NCBI RefSeq assembly: GCF_000219625.1
Contig: NC_018218.1
Coordinates: 930,001-994,000 of the forward strand
Reading direction: 5' to 3'
Length of the DNA stretch: 64,000 bases
From: Zymoseptoria tritici IPO323
Taxonomy: Eukaryota > Ascomycota > Dothideomycetes > Mycosphaerellales > Mycosphaerellaceae
The notes under the pieces are model-generated. The model was not told the DNA's origin and did no database searches. It saw only the letters and a program-made list of their open reading frames with translations. The translations under genes and the position numbers were made by a program. Shown here piece by piece: positions 1-10,523 of the stretch. Each line of letters opens with the position of its first letter. Position 1 is the stretch's first letter.

Positions 1-47
1 GTCCTTAGGTAGATAGTCTCTTATTATATAATACTCGGTCTATAGGG

Positions 48-77
48 GAATAAACACGTTCGAAAACGTGTTTATTC
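48..77. repeat. 13-bp perfect inverted repeat, 4-nt loop
   Basis: Arms 48-60 and 65-77 (core aataaacacgtt / aacgtgtttatt, plus a flanking G-C pair) enclose the loop cgaa. It shares the acgtg/cacgt core with the hairpin at 303-350, so both may derive from the same repeat family. Confidence 0.7.
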
Positions 78-302
78 TAGTATTAACTAATATATCGATC
101 CCTATAGGACGTTCCGCTGCCCGATACTATTATCGTAGAGTATCGAGGTATCGCAATAATAGTAGCAGATATCGAGGTAGTATCTATAATACTAGAATAT
201 CCTAAGACGTATACGGCCGGCTACGCGTATATTATCGACGCTCGAATAACGCCTAACCTTAAGGCGAAGCTAGAGAAATCGGGGCATTCGGTAAGCAGCG
301 CT

Positions 303-350
303 TTAACGTGTTACTAAACGTATTCCCGAACACGTTTAGTAACACGTTAA
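303..350. repeat. 19-bp perfect inverted repeat, 10-nt loop
   Basis: Arms ttaacgtgttactaaacgt (303-321) and its exact reverse complement (332-350) flank the loop attcccgaac. A perfect 19-bp palindrome inside RIP-degenerated DNA is unexpected unless it formed after mutation or both arms were mutated symmetrically. Confidence 0.8.
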
Positions 351-560
351 GCAATATGTTTCTCTTTCTTTTACATAATATATTAGGCTACCTTCTCGTC
401 TAGTAGGGTAATTATATAAGTAGCCTCAAAAAGATCGTCCTCGTTATAGAGCCTATTAGTACACAAAGCCTTAAGTAAATCTATAGTAAAGAAAGGTGTA
501 ATTTTACGTAATATTTTACAAAACAGCGTCGCGATGCTGCGTATAAAGATTTTTTACTAA

Positions 561-651
561 TGCCAAGCCTACCCCTTACTTCCTCGGCCGACCCTAAACG
601 CGAAAATGTCGGAATTTGACTAGTCGGCTTGGCATGTGCGACTGGTCGGCC
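561..651. repeat. Two interleaved inverted repeats at edge of AT-rich block
   Basis: tgccaagcc (561-569) pairs with ggcttggca (626-634), and cggccgacc (585-593) pairs with ggtcggccg (643-651). The pairs are interleaved rather than nested. They lie exactly where AT-rich sequence changes to ordinary composition, so they may be remains of terminal repeats of an inserted element. Confidence 0.45.
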
Positions 652-1529
652 GGGCTGTATACACCTTCAAATCTGGGGCTTTTGACCCTGTTCCTGGCTG
701 GAAGAATCGGGACTGTTGAGATTCTCTTTCTCGCTGGAGTTCCTGGACGATGTCCACAATCTGCGCTCCGCTAGGAATAATCATCCTTCGCTAAACACAC
801 ACATGTGGCCTGTCGTGCCCAATGCGGCGTTGTAGCGATCGGCACCCGTTGTCTTTTGCTTCTCAAGTCAGTTTGCGAAGACCTCCATACCAGGTCATCC
901 CTTTCGCCTTGTTGGTCGGTCCTTTTTGATGCTGGCATGAGATCATCCGGCGCTGTGGAGGTCGCTGCGATTGAATGCCGAATCGGCCCCAGAGAGTGGC
1001 GTCAATGCCGGTTTACACTTCCGCCATCGCCCTCGTGTCTCGCGGGCACTGCAATCTTGAAGGCCTGTGTGTGGCTGCCGCTGCTATCATCTCGACGTTG
1101 ACCTACGAGCTCTCGCGAAGTCAAGCAATTGACGCGGCAGACTCTGAGCAGGGCGGAGTCGCCAGACTCCGCGTCGGCTTGCTTCTGATATATCTTCAGG
1201 CGACGTGTTGCCGACGCTTTGCGCCGATCGAATTGATCATCTGTCATGCCAGGTTCTACCTGAGACTCTGGGATATGAGCAATTCCCCCTCATTAAAAAA
1301 AGCAGGAAGTCTGGTCGACTCCGCAGATGCCTCGGCCAAAATGGCTTTGACAGGGAACTACTGCACACGTGCTGGCAGAATGTCCCGAGCCGGACAAGCA
1401 TACCCTTGCGCAATTACAGGGCATTGAAGGCACAAATGTCAGACGCTCCCGCAAGCCTTTGCGGCTCTCACTGCTGTCATCTGTCTTCAGCGCACTCGTC
1501 CTTGACCGAAGTTCTTCGTCGACATCGAC
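652..1529. other. Intergenic, upstream of peroxygenase gene
   Basis: Normal base composition, with no frame that has a recognisable product. It presumably holds the promoter and 5' leader of the peroxygenase gene that starts at 1530. I see no convincing TATA box or repeat. Confidence 0.5.
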
Positions 1530-3012
1530 ATGAAGGCACTGCTCACGACCTTATTCCTGACCGACGCCGCTCTCGCCTTTCCATGGGTTCCGAAAGCTGC
1601 AGGCGTGGACTCGTCCATACTTGAACCTCGCCAACAAAAGGGCGTGGGTCCTGGCAGCGAGGCTCAATGTCCTTTCAACCCGAATCACGAACCCGCTGTA
1701 CCTTTCAATCCTAAATACCCATACAACAATGCGAGAAATGGCATCAAGGGCAACGAGAAGGGAGGTTACCGAGTGCCGGCTGAGGGCGATCACGCCCATC
1801 GCTACATCGCACCGACTGCAAAGGACATTCGCGGACCCTGTCCAGGTATGAAGAGCGCAAACGCTACCAACCACAACCGAGCGAGTCGCTGACATGTAGT
1901 GTTCCAGGACTAAACACGGCTGCCAACCATGGCTTCCTCGCGAGGGATGGTATCACGACTTATGCGGAGCTCGTGGACATGCAACAGAACGTGTACAATG
2001 TCGGCTACGACCTGGCCAACCTCCTGGCCTTCCTCGGTCTTCAGGCTGACGGCGACTTTGTCACCACGAAGCTCTCCATCGGTTGCAGTGCTACACCTCG
2101 CACCTCGATCAACCCACTGCTCACTGGCAACCAGCCAGGTCTCGTCGGACACAACAAGTTCGAGGGAGAGTAGGTACCTCCGAATTCCCAACTTGGACGG
2201 CAAGTATATTGACTGCGATCACAGCTCTTCTCTCACTCGCGGCGACTACTTCCCAACTGGCGACAACTACAGCTTTAACCGCACGCTCTTCGACCAGATG
2301 ACTCGCTCCACCGGCGGCAAGTTCGACCTCAAAGGGTAAGCCTTGATACATGCTGTCCTGCATCTTACACACCAGCTGACCCTCAAACCCAGGCTCGCTA
2401 AATATCGCGAGGAGCGGTACTATGAATGCCGTGCCAACAATCCGAACTTTTACTTTGGCGTCCTCTCTCTCCTCCTATTCGGAGCCGCTTCATTCTCGTA
2501 CGCCGGCTTTCCCGGAGCCAGCCATCAGCCCGACCTCTACACCATGACCTACTTCTTCGTTCACGAGCAAATCCCTCCAAACTGGTACAACCGCGTCGAC
2601 CCCTACAACAACCAGAAAGTGACCGATCAGATCCTGAGGATGTACCTCCTACATCCAGTCGAGTTCGGTAAGTTTCTCAATGGCACAAGGCTTGCGGCGC
2701 CGACTGTCTTCGTCCTTCTCGCCTTATTGTCCGAGCATTGCTAATCCTTCTACCCTCTTGTGTTTAGGCGGCAACACGGCCGACGGATCCTTCAATGGCG
2801 GCTTGAACTACGGCGCGATCCAGAACGGCAAGATCTCGCCGAACATAACTCCTGCGGAGACCGTTTGTCTTTTATACCAAATGGCGATGGGCCAGGTTCC
2901 GTCTACTTTGAATGGCATCATCACGCCGGCTGTGGATGCGCTTTCGTTTGCTGCGAAGCATGTGGATCCTTTGTTTGAGAATTTGGGATGTCCTAGGCCG
3001 TTGACAAAGTGA
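1530..3012 (+). CDS. Secreted heme-thiolate peroxygenase (chloroperoxidase family)
   Basis: Exons 1530-1845, 1908-2169, 2225-2336, 2394-2667 and 2768-3012 sum to 1209 nt (402 aa). Introns are 55-100 bp with GT-AG ends. The protein starts with a signal peptide (MKALLTTLFLTDAALA). The family's proximal heme motif PCPG lies at 103-106 (Cys104 as thiolate ligand) and is followed by LNTAANHGFL. The acid-base motif EGD is at 191-193, in FEGDSSLTR. These are the hallmarks of unspecific/aromatic peroxygenases, which use H2O2 to oxygenate aromatics, alkanes or fatty acids outside the cell. The intron at 2170-2224 was placed so as to rebuild the EGD motif. The gene is tail to tail with a secreted hydrolase and next to the RIP-like block. 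Substrate cannot be predicted. Confidence 0.92.
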
Positions 3013-3249
3013 GCTGAAAGGGGCGAGGCTTGGTCCGGCTCGGCGATTTACTGCGAGTGTTGTTGAAGGAGTTGGATATCCAGGAAGAAAGGCACAATAC
3101 CAGAAAGGGAAAGGGAGGAACTGAATTGAATATAATGGTTGCGATTGTAGATGAGTACACAACATATGGTATCCTTCAGACACTACGCTGTGAACTGGTG
3201 CCCAATACATATATACTCAACGTTATCCACGTCGAGCCTCACGAGCCGT

Positions 3250-4095
3250 TCAGACAAGCTCCATGATCGCCGCCGCAAACTGAGTAGGGTCTTGAACCGG
3301 CGCGAAATGGCTCACGCCCTTCAGAATCTTCAGTTTACTTCCTTTGATGACGCTGTGCAAATGCGGAGCGACATCAAGATTGACAGCCTCATCGTGCTCC
3401 GCTCCCACTATCATCACCTTCGGCCCATAAATCGGTGCGAAATCCGCATCCTTGTAGTTCGGCAGTGTGGCCTCCAGCGTGGCGACTTTCTTCCCGAAAT
3501 CGCTGAAGTCGGCGTTTGGCTGTAGTTGGGCATATTCCTTCTTGCAACGGGACACGAACTCTGCGTAGATGGCCGTATTGCCGAAGTTGGGATTTGCAGA
3601 CTGAACGGTCTGAGATGCAGCGAAGATGAAGGCTTTGGAGATGGCGGCGTTGATGAGAGGGTTCAACAGGCCTGCAAGGGCGGTGTTTGCTCCATCCGAC
3701 CATCCCACCCAGATGGCCTGTACGACGTTCAGGCCGTGGAGGAGGGTGTATGTGTCCTTGGCGAACTTGTCGAAAGTGAAGACGTCCGATTCCAGATATG
3801 TGGAGCGTCCATGGCCGCGGCGGTCGACTGCGATCACGTAGTGTGATTTGGCGAGCTGAGTGATCACGTCGCCGAAGTAGGCGGAGTAGCCTAGGCCGCC
3901 GTGGATCATGACAATGGGTGTTCCGCCGGCGGCTCTGTTGTATTCCTGGTACCAGAGCTGTGCGCCATTGATTGGGACGCGGACATTGCTGATAGGAGCG
4001 GGCAGGGCTGGAGTTGGCGGCAGAGTTTCCCAGCGAGCTGCAGATAGCGCTGTGCCGGCGAGGGCGAGCAGTGAAATGCCGTGGAAGAGCATCAT
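3250..4095 (-). CDS. Secreted alpha/beta hydrolase
   Basis: Single-exon gene, 281 aa. The N-terminal 18 residues form a signal peptide ending TALSA. Alpha/beta hydrolase motifs are in order: oxyanion-hole HGG at 65-67, DRRGHGRS at 91-98, nucleophile elbow GWSDG with Ser133, acid within AEHDE (Asp235), and His263 in SHFAP. The catalytic triad is therefore complete. Fold and secretion are clear. The substrate (ester, lactone, epoxide or C-C bond) is not. It converges on the peroxygenase gene with 237 bp between stop codons, so the two secreted enzymes may have overlapping 3' ends. Confidence 0.88.
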   Translation of the reverse strand: MMLFHGISLLALAGTALSAARWETLPPTPALPAPISNVRVPINGAQLWYQEYNRAAGGTPIVMIHGGLGYSAYFGDVITQLAKSHYVIAVDRRGHGRSTYLESDVFTFDKFAKDTYTLLHGLNVVQAIWVGWSDGANTALAGLLNPLINAAISKAFIFAASQTVQSANPNFGNTAIYAEFVSRCKKEYAQLQPNADFSDFGKKVATLEATLPNYKDADFAPIYGPKVMIVGAEHDEAVNLDVAPHLHSVIKGSKLKILKGVSHFAPVQDPTQFAAAIMELV

Positions 4096-6591
4096 GGTGT
4101 GTTGGAGCGAAGGAGATGTCGGGCTTACCTTGGGGTGAACTGTGTCTACGCCTTCGGTATTTGAGAAAACTATGCCCTGGTCTGGATTAGTGTTGCAAGG
4201 TTCATCGAGTGTCTGAGAATAACTCCCGGTGTTCAGCCTTGTAAAGCGGTGTCGACGTGCGGTTGTAAAAGGTCACTGATGCCTGTTCAGCTGATTGCGC
4301 CCTGGAATACGGTGGTCTTCTTGAACGTGGGCATGGTCGTAACTTTGACACAGAAGAGAGGGGACCCAAGCCAAGAGAGTGAAGAGGTGCCGGGCCGTGG
4401 TGGAAGCGACAGATGCCACGAGCATGGATCAGTGTAACCTTCCCACCCTCCTAGCCGCCGACGTTGTTTCATGGTGGCATTCAACGTGCTGTCGTTCGTG
4501 TCATCAACCACCTTGAGAACGACGCATCAATCTGACCGACGTCGTATTGCTGACATGGCACCGGCCGAGTGTGTGTATTCATCACTGTATTCCAGATTGG
4601 GTAAGGTATCTTTGGAGGAGCAGCAAGTAAACCCTAAGGGGAAACTTTCGGTACCGTGCCTCCGGAAGCTCGGAGTCGAGACCCGGTTGAAATAACGCTC
4701 GTGCGTGCGGCGCGTTTCCGTTGAGCTGGCAAAGAGCTCGGACACAATTCGCCATCCTGCTATTACGAATCACACGGAGAGTTGTCGAGTTCAATCGCTC
4801 TCATCGTCGGCAACAATGCAGCAGTTCGAATTCTCACCAGACAAGGCGGGCAGCGACAAGGGTTGGCGAGTGAAGCCCAAGGGATCGTCCGAACTTAACT
4901 CAGGCGCGAGTGGCCGGTGACCTTTTTTAAGCCATCGACGGACCTGATTGGCAAACGTCCTTGTCGTCATCCTTGCTCCGTCACTTCTCGATCGCATTTC
5001 TCCGACTCAGCAGCTGGACGATTGAAGCCATTCGTGAGGAAAGGTCCGAGGTCCTCAGTGAGTTCCCGTGCAATGGTCTGCCTGTCTTGATGGTAGGTGT
5101 CTCTGCACCAGGGTGGCATCGTCCGTCGCGGAAGACCTGATCATCATGGATGTTCGATATATGCGGGCGGCCGAAGCCAGTACTCCAATCGGGAAAGGTG
5201 CCCAGACCTGTATTCGGCTATCCTCGTGGCAATTCAGGGCGGCAGGCCTCAGAGGCTGAGACATGATCGCTTTCCTTGATCTCACAGGAGCGACACGGCC
5301 GGCCCGCTATTTATGCGCTTCCCACTCGTTCACCGCCATCTCGACACCAGCGCTCGCCATGCATTCCACGTAGTAGTCGAGCGAACCGCGTAATAAATAT
5401 ACGGAATGCAAGGGCGGTCGTATTTCTGCAGAAGCGGAATCGTCCGCGAGCTCCGTCTGGGCTCAATTCGGTGATTCGCTGCCACTACAGTGGAGTCTGG
5501 CTTGGACAAGGATTCGTGCCGGTGGTGGAATCGCATCGGCTCGTGGAGTCGCTGAACCATGGTTTACCTTAGTGACTTCAGTCTGATGGAACGCGAACCG
5601 TGTAGTGGTGCAGTATTGTAGTATATGAACAACTGAATTGCTTCTGAACACGAGCAGGAGCGATTCATGTCTTTGTCATTCTCATTGACGATTCCGCACG
5701 ATGTCAGACGAGCTTCTCAGAATTGGCAGTCATGCACAACTGCCCCGTCATCAATTATTGGGCGCATTTCGATCGCTGCCGAGCTTCACGATCGTTCCAC
5801 CCACAGGTACCGTGATGTCGGCGTCTGATGCTGATGGTTGCACTCGCATGTGCGACCCCAAGTGGCTCTGTGGATTGCCATCAAAGTGCAGCCGCACCGC
5901 CATAGTTTGTGTGCGGAGTGACGAGACGAGACACTGGTGAACGCCTTGTGAAACAGACGCCTTTCAAGCTGTCTTGTCATCGGGAGAGTTGGACAGTACA
6001 GGGAGGAGGTACTTTCGGTCAAGGAGGACGATCCAAGACTCGGTAAGGTACTGCGCTCTCTTAATCAAGTGCTCGGAGATGTAGAAAAGTACTGCGGAAT
6101 TCGCGTCGTATATGCATATGCATATGGTCAACGGCGAGGATGTTGGCTTGGTCAGGGATCCACCGGGGGCTGTGGACTGGCGTCGGCTCTGGCGCTGGCG
6201 CCCCCCAGTGCGGGAGCAGTCCTCACTAGTTCTACTGCGCGCTGTACTACCTCGTCCTCTCGACTCTCCCACCTTTGTCTTGCAACCCACGCCCTGCATT
6301 GTCTCTCGCTCCCCCAGTACCCTTTCCCGTCGGCTTGTTGCATCTTCTGTCGCTACATCCATCGTCCCGAGCATGTCTTCCCCCAGCAAACATCATTCCT
6401 CAGCCCCATGATCATCTAGCAAGCGTCCCATGGGTAAGTCCCTCAGCTGAACGTCATGGAACAATTGACCACTGCCGGAATCGTTCACTCATTGTGCCTA
6501 GGTTTGTGGTTCAAAGCGAAGCACAGCACATGGCTGCTTTGACCTGCCTTCCTCCCGGACGCTTTCCATAGCACACGAAACGAGTCCAACC
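4096..6591. other. Long intergenic region between divergent genes
   Basis: About 2.5 kb without a supportable gene; the frames here are short, start at non-ATG codons and resemble no family. It should hold the promoters of the hydrolase (leftward) and ELL (rightward). A possible 5'-leader intron of the ELL gene is visible at 6434-6501 (gtaagt donor, attgacc branch-like site, cctag acceptor). An alternating tatgcatatgcatatg tract is at about 6110-6126. Confidence 0.5.
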
Positions 6592-9053
6592 ATGTCGACG
6601 ACGACGATACCGCCTGCTGGCCTCGTCTTGCACGATGTACCGGCAGATGATGAGACACAATTCAACAACGACTCCGCCGTATCGTTCAGGCTGAGCGACG
6701 ACCTGCTCCGTGACGTGAGGAAGGCTTCTGCTGGGCAAGATGGTCTGCAATTCCTCACAGGGAACGCTCCAGTACGGGTTAAGGTCGAAGCTCCGCCAGA
6801 AGTCCCAATCTTACTGAATCTCGAATCTAGAAAATCCGGCTCGGCAAGCGAACGATCGACCTCAGTATATCCTCGGAAGCCTTTCGCCATGAGCTGTATT
6901 CGGCATCGAAGGAGTCATTCGGAGGCCTCGCCTTCGCTGGCGTTGTCAGTCACAGAGCTGAGCTGAAGCTGCCGGAGAGGAAGCACAGTGAGGGAAGCGA
7001 TGCGGCACTGGCAGCGTTGCAGAACACACTGGCTTCCTACCAGCAGGAGAAGCAGGCCAAATCCGTCAACATTACGACTTCCGTCATTGCTACACCCGAG
7101 AATCGCTTTCAAGCCGCCAAAGAGCACAAGCAAGCTCAACGCCGTGGTCTGCTTGGCTCTCAGCCTGCAAGTCCGTCGAGAAATGCTGTTGGTGTCTCGC
7201 GATCAGGTCTGCCTCCCACATCGGCCCCGACGACCGACTCCGCTGTCCGACTTCGAGCAATGCGTACGCCGCTCGTGCACCTCATCGCCATAAAGCCACT
7301 TTCGCGAGACGAAATCGTTCGGAAGACGAGGATACCGAAAGATGATCTGGACGACATGTTGAAAAAGATTGGCAAACAGGAAGATGGAAAGTGGCAGTTG
7401 ACTGATCGGACATACAAAGAATTGGATGTGTACAAATTTGGATACCTGTCGCAGGCTGATAGGCAGGCTGCCATTGACAATGCAATTCGGGCGTACGATC
7501 GGCTGAGATTGGGCAAAGACGACAAGGAATGGCAGATGCTTTTACCCAAGGAGGAGAGGAATAAAGGCACAGTGCTGTCCAAGCTACACCTGTCCGCGGC
7601 CAATAGGAATGGATTGACACCGAGCCATGGAGCAAGTCCGATACCTGGCGGCGATGGTGAAAAGGCTGGCATCAGTGCTGCCACCACGCCGCGGCTTGGT
7701 CCCGCATCCACACCGAAGATTTCGTCGGCGGCAGGTACGGGTGGGGGCATGAAACGATTGTTTGCGAAGGATCCAAAGAAGGCGAGGGCGGCTGAAGAGG
7801 CGAAAGACAAGAAACGGAAGGAGAGAGAAGTGGCCGCGACAGCCAGTGACAAGGAGGGAGGGAAGCCAGCGCGGAAGAAGGTTGCGACGAAGACGAACAA
7901 CCCGAAAGTAAAATCTGCCGAGATCGTCCACAGCAGTTCAGACGAAGACAGCGACTCCCTGGAGGAGAACAAGAAAGCGGCTGGCCCTGGCAGCAGCCAG
8001 TCGAAGGTCCCTCCTACAGACCGGAGGCCTGTCCAGGGTGCAGTTGCCAAAGCTACCCCGAAGGCAAGCATTGAGGCATCACCAAGCAGCAAAGCCACAA
8101 CTGGAAAGCTCGTGCGGCCAGTGCCAAAAGACACAGCCCCATCTACGACTGCGAAGAAGGCAGGACCAGGCAATGGCACGAAGACAATCGTATCGACAAT
8201 CACGAAAGCCTCTACCACCAGCAAAGCGGCCAAACCTGCTACTGCAGGTAAGGCCACGCCCAACGGACGTCCGACATCTTCACAGGCCCGACCTCAACTC
8301 AGTCCACAGAATCGTTCGAGCAGACCGACCGTGCCTTCACCTCTGGGAGCTGCACGACCTCGTAATGCATCGAATGTGTCCGAGCGTGCTGCAGTAGGTG
8401 TGCAGCGAGTACGGCAGGGCGCGGAAACCCCCAAAGGACTTGGCATCACTAGCAACGGCGTCGCACGGAAGCGCGGCGATACGACCATGAGCGCAAGTTC
8501 AACATCCTCGGACAGGATGAGTGTCGCCGGCAAGAAGCTGCCCACAACCGAGACTGCTCGCAAAGCCACGACGAATGGTACAGCATCTTCCAAACCTGTC
8601 ACTAACGGCACCAACGGCACCAACGGTGTCACCCTCAAGCCAGAGAACGGCGTCAAGCGGAAGGCCGTCGATTCACCTAACAGCGATCACGATGAACGCC
8701 ACGTTACGAAACACCGCAAAACCGAGTCCAACTCCTCGCAATCTCAAAAGTCCCACTCCGGGTCTACAATCGCTAGCAGCAGCGTCAACACCCGCGAGCG
8801 GAGCGCCAGCACCGACAGTACCGCCAGCATAACAGACACCATCACTTTCACCCAGGGCGTTAATCTCGCGCAGGAGTTCCGCGACTATTACTACCCGAAG
8901 TACACGAAGCTATACGACGAGCAAGTTGCGATGGAGGCGAAAGGCGAGAGAGTGCCGAGGGAGGAACGGCAGCGATTGTGGAAGATGCATCGTAGATTGG
9001 AGCAGATGAAGAAGGAGATCAAGGCGGCGAGTTTGAGGGAGTTTGATGAGTGA
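6592..9053 (+). CDS. RNA polymerase II elongation factor ELL-like protein
   Basis: Exons 6592-6777 and 6831-9053 (802 aa) with a 53-bp intron. Splicing joins a short N-terminal frame to KIRLGKRTIDLSISSEAFRHELY, which matches the ELL N-terminal domain. A winged-helix-like block (TPLVHLIAIKPLSRDEI...YKELDVYKFGYLSQADR) follows. The middle is a long low-complexity Lys/Ser/Thr/Pro region of the kind expected for a disordered nuclear protein. The C-terminus (about the last 60 residues, from LAQEFRDYYYPKY) resembles the occludin-homology domain of ELL. ELL proteins suppress Pol II pausing and belong to the little/super elongation complexes. A 367-codon antisense frame across the disordered part is a composition artefact. 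Confidence 0.85.
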
Positions 9054-9441
9054 TGTGGGATGATTGATTGATTGTTGGGATGTCCGCTTGGCTCACATTG
9101 CCGATAAACTCATTGAAAATGAACCTTTGCCTCCGAACTTGCTATTGCATTGATAGGTGATTGACCGGTTTTCCGAACATGATGCGACAAAAGCCAAATG
9201 TGCTCGATAGCGAAACAGTTCCTCACGGATCTGGCTCCTGATGAGACCGATACCGGTCGTCCAAGTTTATACCTGCGGATGAACATTCTTCCAAGCTGAC
9301 ATCTTGCACCAAGAGAACAATGCGTTTCATCAACACATCAAACCTAGCATCGGTCAAGTCCTCTTCAGACGGGTGCTAGCGAGAATCCAGAACATATCTG
9401 CTCACACCTCACGACCTTCTCCCACAAAGCGAGCTTTCAGC
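9054..9441. other. Intergenic, with open in-frame leader before dehydrogenase
   Basis: This gap separates the ELL stop from the dehydrogenase ATG. Its last part (9304-9441) is open in frame with the dehydrogenase for 46 codons but has no ATG. It encodes an Arg/Ser-rich stretch resembling a mitochondrial presequence (see findings). Confidence 0.5.
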
Positions 9442-10518
9442 ATGTCTACCAACGAAGCGGTTCGCCTGGCCATACTAGACGACTACCCTGGCATCGCTCC
9501 CAAACATTTCCAACACATCGCCGGCCTCCAGATCGAGTCTTTCCCAGAAACACTAAGTCCAAACCACAAAGATGGTCTCGAAGCCCTCATCAAGCGTCTC
9601 GAACCATACCCCATTATCTCCACCATGCGAGAACGCACCGCTTTCCCGGCCGAACTCATCCAGGACCTTCCGAATCTTAAACTCCTCCTGACCACAGGAC
9701 TCCGCAACGCTGCTTTGGATTTACCAGCGTTCTCCAAGCACAATGTCATTGTCGCTGGAGCGAAAGGTGAACGACCCGCTAATGCAGCTAGCGAGAATGA
9801 GTACGATCTGCCTCCGCCTCCGCCGCACTCGGCTGTCAATCAGCATGCTTGGGCTCTTCTTCTCAGTCTCGCCGGCCGCATTCCGCAGGATGACCGGGCG
9901 TTGAAGACTAGCTCTACGGCGTGGCAGAATGGCACGAATGTTGCACTTGCAGGGAAGACGCTTGGGTTGGTGGGGTTGGGAAAGCTGGGTACGGCTATGG
10001 CGAAAGTTGGGGTGCTGGCGTTTGGGATGAAAGTTATTGCGTGGAGTGAGAATTTGACACAGGAGAAGGCGGATGCTGCGGCGGAAGGGGTGGGATTGGA
10101 GAAGGGGACGTTCAAGGCTGTGGGTAAGGAGGAGCTGTTTAGGAGTGCGGATGTGGTTAGTTTGCATTTGGTGCTGTCGGAGAGGAGTCGAGGTGTGGTA
10201 GGGCAAAGGGAATTAGGATGGATGAAGAGGAGCGCGATGTTGCTCAATACTTCTCGAGGGCCGCTGATCGACGAGAAGGCTTTGGTGGAAGTGCTAAAGG
10301 AAGGAAGGATTGCCGGTGCGGCGTTGGATGTCTACGATGTGGAACCTCTACCCAAAGACAGTCCTTGGAGGGAGGCGGATGACTTCAGGAGCTTGACTGT
10401 GTTGAGTCCACACATGGGCTACGTCAATGCGGGTACCATGAACAGATGGTATGAGGAGCAAGCGGAGAACGTGGAGAGGTGGCTCAAAGGAGAGGAGGTG
10501 CTTCATAAGCTGAACTAG
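9442..10518 (+). CDS. D-isomer-specific 2-hydroxyacid dehydrogenase
   Basis: 358 aa from the first in-frame ATG; no introns. The catalytic-domain N-terminus (RLAILDDYPG) is followed by a Rossmann NAD(P) motif GLGKLG at 178-183. The active-site Arg lies in NTSRGPLID, the acidic partner in ALDVYDVEP, and the His in SPHMGY, so the R/E/H triad of the family is present. A Pro-rich insert (DLPPPPPHS, about 122-130) precedes the QHAWALLL helix. The enzyme should reduce 2-keto acids or oxidise D-2-hydroxyacids; the exact substrate is unknown. The stop is only 5 bp from the stop of the convergent GST gene. Confidence 0.9.
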   Translation: MSTNEAVRLAILDDYPGIAPKHFQHIAGLQIESFPETLSPNHKDGLEALIKRLEPYPIISTMRERTAFPAELIQDLPNLKLLLTTGLRNAALDLPAFSKHNVIVAGAKGERPANAASENEYDLPPPPPHSAVNQHAWALLLSLAGRIPQDDRALKTSSTAWQNGTNVALAGKTLGLVGLGKLGTAMAKVGVLAFGMKVIAWSENLTQEKADAAAEGVGLEKGTFKAVGKEELFRSADVVSLHLVLSERSRGVVGQRELGWMKRSAMLLNTSRGPLIDEKALVEVLKEGRIAGAALDVYDVEPLPKDSPWREADDFRSLTVLSPHMGYVNAGTMNRWYEEQAENVERWLKGEEVLHKLN

Positions 10519-10523
10519 TCTCT

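Larger units (their letters stand above)
1..600. repeat. AT-rich RIP-like repeat remnant
   Basis: This stretch is far richer in A, T and TpA dinucleotides than the rest of the window, has no coding frame of any length, and contains several perfect inverted repeats. That composition is what repeat-induced point mutation (CpA to TpA) leaves in Pezizomycotina transposons. No transposase or reverse transcriptase can be recognised, so the parent element is unknown. The block continues off the left edge and gives way to normal-composition DNA near 560-650. Confidence 0.6.

Noticed and set aside
7160..8263. 367-codon minus-strand frame
   Set aside because: It lies exactly antisense to the disordered region of the ELL gene; it results from codon bias there and resembles no protein family.
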